From: Dermatophagoides farinae
Lineage: Eukaryota; Arthropoda; Arachnida; Sarcoptiformes; Pyroglyphidae
Assembly: GCF_024713945.1 (NCBI RefSeq)
Contig: NC_134679.1
Span: 6,887,001 to 6,951,000 of the forward strand
Length of the DNA stretch: 64,000 bases
Reading direction: 5' to 3'
The notes under the pieces were generated by a model that made no database searches, was not told the origin of the DNA, and was given only the letters and a program-made list of their open reading frames with translations. Shown here piece by piece: positions 61,933 through 64,000 of this stretch (the first letter of the stretch is position 1; each line of letters opens with the position of its first letter). The position numbers and the translations under genes are program-made.

Positions 61933-62082
61933 GGTTCCATAGTGTAATTGGCTAGCACTTCAGACTCTGAAAATTCGTAATTGCGATTGCGATTCTGCAT
62001 TGAAAACTGCGTTTGACCTTGAATAAAATCAATTGCAAATGGGTGCGATCTGGCAATCTGGGTTCGAATCCCGGTGGGACCT
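61933..62082 (+). tRNA. tRNA-Gln (CTG) with a 77-nt intron
   Basis: Exon halves 61933-61970 and 62048-62082 fold to a 73-nt cloverleaf: acceptor GGTTCCA/TGGGACC with one G-U pair, D arm, anticodon stem TCAGA/TCTGG, anticodon CTG (61967-61969), and T arm with GGTTCGAATCC as B box. The sequence is very close to eukaryotic tRNA-Gln. The intron (61971-62047) follows position 37, the standard site for tRNA splicing endonuclease. A run of six T residues just after the gene is the Pol III terminator. Confidence 0.93.
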
Positions 62083-62263
62083 TTTTTATTAAAAATTGGT
62101 ATTCATTTTTATCCATTTTTAGGATCATAGATAAATTTTTGTCATTACGTCTTACATGAATGGTATTTGTTGTTGTTTTTGATGATTGATCGAATCAAAA
62201 AATTTGAGTTTTTTTCATTCTGTTCTTCTTGTTTACCAAAAAAAGCATTCAAATAAATCCAAG
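62083..62263. other. Spacer and EMC6 promoter region
   Basis: Pol III terminator T run, then about 170 bp containing the EMC6 5' region. No other feature seen. Confidence 0.5.
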
Positions 62264-62754
62264 ATGGTAAGATATAAAAATGATTTCGGTATCCATTTTG
62301 AAAATTTAATTTTCCTTTTTTTCTCCAGATTAAGCCTTCAAACTCTAAACTTCGACCTTCGACTCCTAATTCTTCGTCTTCATCGTTGTCGTTACAAAAT
62401 CAGACAGACAATTCAAATGCCTGTAGCAATAATAACGGTATAGCTAATCCATCGATAGCCTATTCATCATTTGCCATTACACATAATAATCATTTGATTG
62501 AATATTGTCGTACATCAATGTCAGCATTGGCCGGTTCGACAGCTGGAATCATTGGTCTGACTTCATTATATGGATTTGCATTTTACATACTAATGGTTGT
62601 CATTCTATGGTTAATGATCATGTCGAAAGCCGGTCCAAATTATCAACGATATTTTACATCGTCATGGCATGTATTAACAAATGGTTTCATGGGTGGTCTT
62701 ACTACTTATGTTCTATTCTGGACCTTTCTATACGGCATGGTTCATGTTTATTAG
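62264..62754 (+). CDS. EMC6: ER membrane protein complex subunit 6
   Basis: Exon 1 codes only for the start ATG (62264-62266|GTAAG); exon 2 is 62329-62754; 142 aa. After a Ser/Asn-rich stretch of about 50 residues, LIEYCRTSMSALAGSTAGIIGLT begins the conserved EMC6 core with three membrane helices and the C-terminus TYVLFWTFLYGMVHVY, identical to the human end. EMC6 is part of the intramembrane cavity of the EMC, which inserts tail-anchored and multipass proteins at the ER. The N-terminal extension is longer than in human (110 aa). Convergent with CIAO1. Confidence 0.97.
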
Positions 62755-62935
62755 AATTTGAATTGGATAAATGAATGTATAAAACAATGATAAATTGATG
62801 CAATTTCATTTTAATTTTTAATTAAAATTTTCACATTTGAACAGTTAATATAAAAAAAATTGATAATGATTGATTGAAACAAAAATATTTGTTTTTTTCC
62901 TATTTAATAAATCATCACAAATCTGTACAACTTAA

Positions 62936-64000
62936 TCATGAGTGTTGTTTTCGTTGTTCGAATGACCATAATCGAACGAATCCGTCATCAGAACCAGACG
63001 CCAACAATAATTGACTATTCGAAATTGGCACAGGATTCCAGTGGATAGAATTAATATCCTGTTCATGTGCTTCAGATTCATATAAAATTTGTCGATATCT
63101 AACCGATGAATATGGATCATCCTGATCATTTTGGAATTGTTTAAATATACGTATGGAATTATCGGCACCAGCAGTTAGTATTAGATTTTCTATTGATGAC
63201 CAATCAACATCATAGATAGGCCAATGATGATATCCACTTAACGAAGCGATGATGGTCCATTTGACTGTAAGTTCAGCATAACGTTTGCCACTCAATTTGG
63301 TTTCATCGATCAATTGATTGTAATTTTTTGGTTGCCATATTTTTATCGATTCATCGGCACTGACACTTACAATTCTTGTGCCTTCAGGATTGAATGCAAT
63401 TGACCATACGGTTGATTCATGTTGATTCAACTGTGTATAACATTGCCAATCATCATCATTTTGACAATAAAGATTAATTTGATTATCAAAACTACTGGAA
63501 GAAAGAATATTCAATTTGGGATGCCATACAACACATTTGACATCTTGACTGTGTTCAGTTTGTACGGATGAACATTCGAAAAATGCTTCCTCATCTGGCC
63601 GATCATTTATGTCACCACCACCACCACCACCACAATCATCGGATTCACAACCAACTTCGATTTTTTCCCATATCCAAACAGATTTATCTCGTGAACATGT
63701 TGCCAAAAATGTATTGTTGGGTGACCAGGCCACACATTTAACTTCATTCTCATGACCTTCAAGTGATACCATCACTGTCCAATCCATTGTTGTTGGTTCA
63801 TCATTATTTTCATTGGCTTTTTGATGCCAAATACAAGTGGTTCCATCAAAACTGGCCGATGCAAGAAATCGTCCATCATGTGACCATGCAATGAAACGAA
63901 TTGTACGCTGATGGCCATCAGTCAATGTTGAAAGACATTTCCATTCATCACCTTCTTTCGACCAAATTTTAATAGTACGATCAGCACCACATGAAGCTAA
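62936..64000 (-). CDS. CIAO1: Cytosolic iron-sulfur assembly WD40 protein, partial
   Basis: One open frame running off the right edge; 5' part missing, at least 354 residues seen. Repeated WD40 blades end in typical dipeptides (IKIWS, TCIWH, VWIWE, IKIWQ, VRLWS). The blade sequences [39 protein letters not shown] and [19 protein letters not shown] are those of CIAO1. CIAO1 with CIAO2B and MMS19 forms the CIA targeting complex that hands 4Fe-4S clusters to cytosolic and nuclear proteins. A Gly/Asp insert between blades (around 63615-63660) is unusual. Confidence 0.94.
   Translation of the reverse strand, partial: LASCGADRTIKIWSKEGDEWKCLSTLTDGHQRTIRFIAWSHDGRFLASASFDGTTCIWHQKANENNDEPTTMDWTVMVSLEGHENEVKCVAWSPNNTFLATCSRDKSVWIWEKIEVGCESDDCGGGGGGDINDRPDEEAFFECSSVQTEHSQDVKCVVWHPKLNILSSSSFDNQINLYCQNDDDWQCYTQLNQHESTVWSIAFNPEGTRIVSVSADESIKIWQPKNYNQLIDETKLSGKRYAELTVKWTIIASLSGYHHWPIYDVDWSSIENLILTAGADNSIRIFKQFQNDQDDPYSSVRYRQILYESEAHEQDINSIHWNPVPISNSQLLLASGSDDGFVRLWSFEQRKQHS

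Overview
The window is eukaryotic: every gene is split by GT-AG introns (mostly 50-120 bp), the DNA is very AT-rich, and both coding and non-coding stretches are packed with (GAT/ATC)n, (CAA)n, (CA)n and poly(A/T). Protein families, compact gene spacing and tract-rich proteins suggest a small arthropod genome. An astigmatid mite of the house-dust-mite kind is my best guess, by inference only.

Layout. 1-2.5 kb: 5' part of a single-pass membrane protein (minus). 2.5-6.5 kb: low-complexity intergenic DNA. 6.5-10.1 kb: a DNA-binding protein that combines a nuclear-receptor-type zinc finger with a CXXC zinc finger (plus). 10.3-12.6 kb: a PELP1-like ribosome-assembly factor (minus), divergent from a tight plus-strand cluster: ADAT2 (tRNA A34 deaminase), a STRAD pseudokinase whose ATG overlaps the ADAT2 stop, GTPBP10 (mitochondrial Obg GTPase) and a PDZ-like protein. 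19.7-26.0 kb: SLC2A13-type proton/myo-inositol transporter with a 3.2 kb first intron. 26.6-28.9 kb: dyskerin (minus) divergent from BRK1 (plus). 29.1-31.7 kb: an intron-rich, apparently non-coding gene on the minus strand that hosts about eight box C/D snoRNAs, several with recognisable 28S or 18S antisense elements. 32.0-33.3 kb: GMPPB (minus). 34.3-53.8 kb: one cysteine-rich surface or secreted protein in seven exons, with 3.2 kb and 13.2 kb introns; a small BTB gene lies in the larger intron on the opposite strand. 53.8-61.1 kb: gene-poor repeats. 61.1-64.0 kb: an RNF212/Zip3-like RING protein, a tRNA-Gln(CTG) with a 77-nt intron, EMC6, and the 3' part of CIAO1 (minus, running off the window).

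Theme. RNA maturation and ribosome production recur: PELP1, dyskerin and the snoRNA host gene, plus ADAT2, GTPBP10 and the tRNA. The most unusual items are the receptor-finger/CXXC protein, the snoRNA host gene with a possible zero-length (recursive) exon, and the ATGA overlap between ADAT2 and STRAD. rRNA complementarities and family comparisons are from memory; no search was run. No intact transposon, LTR element or CRISPR array was seen.
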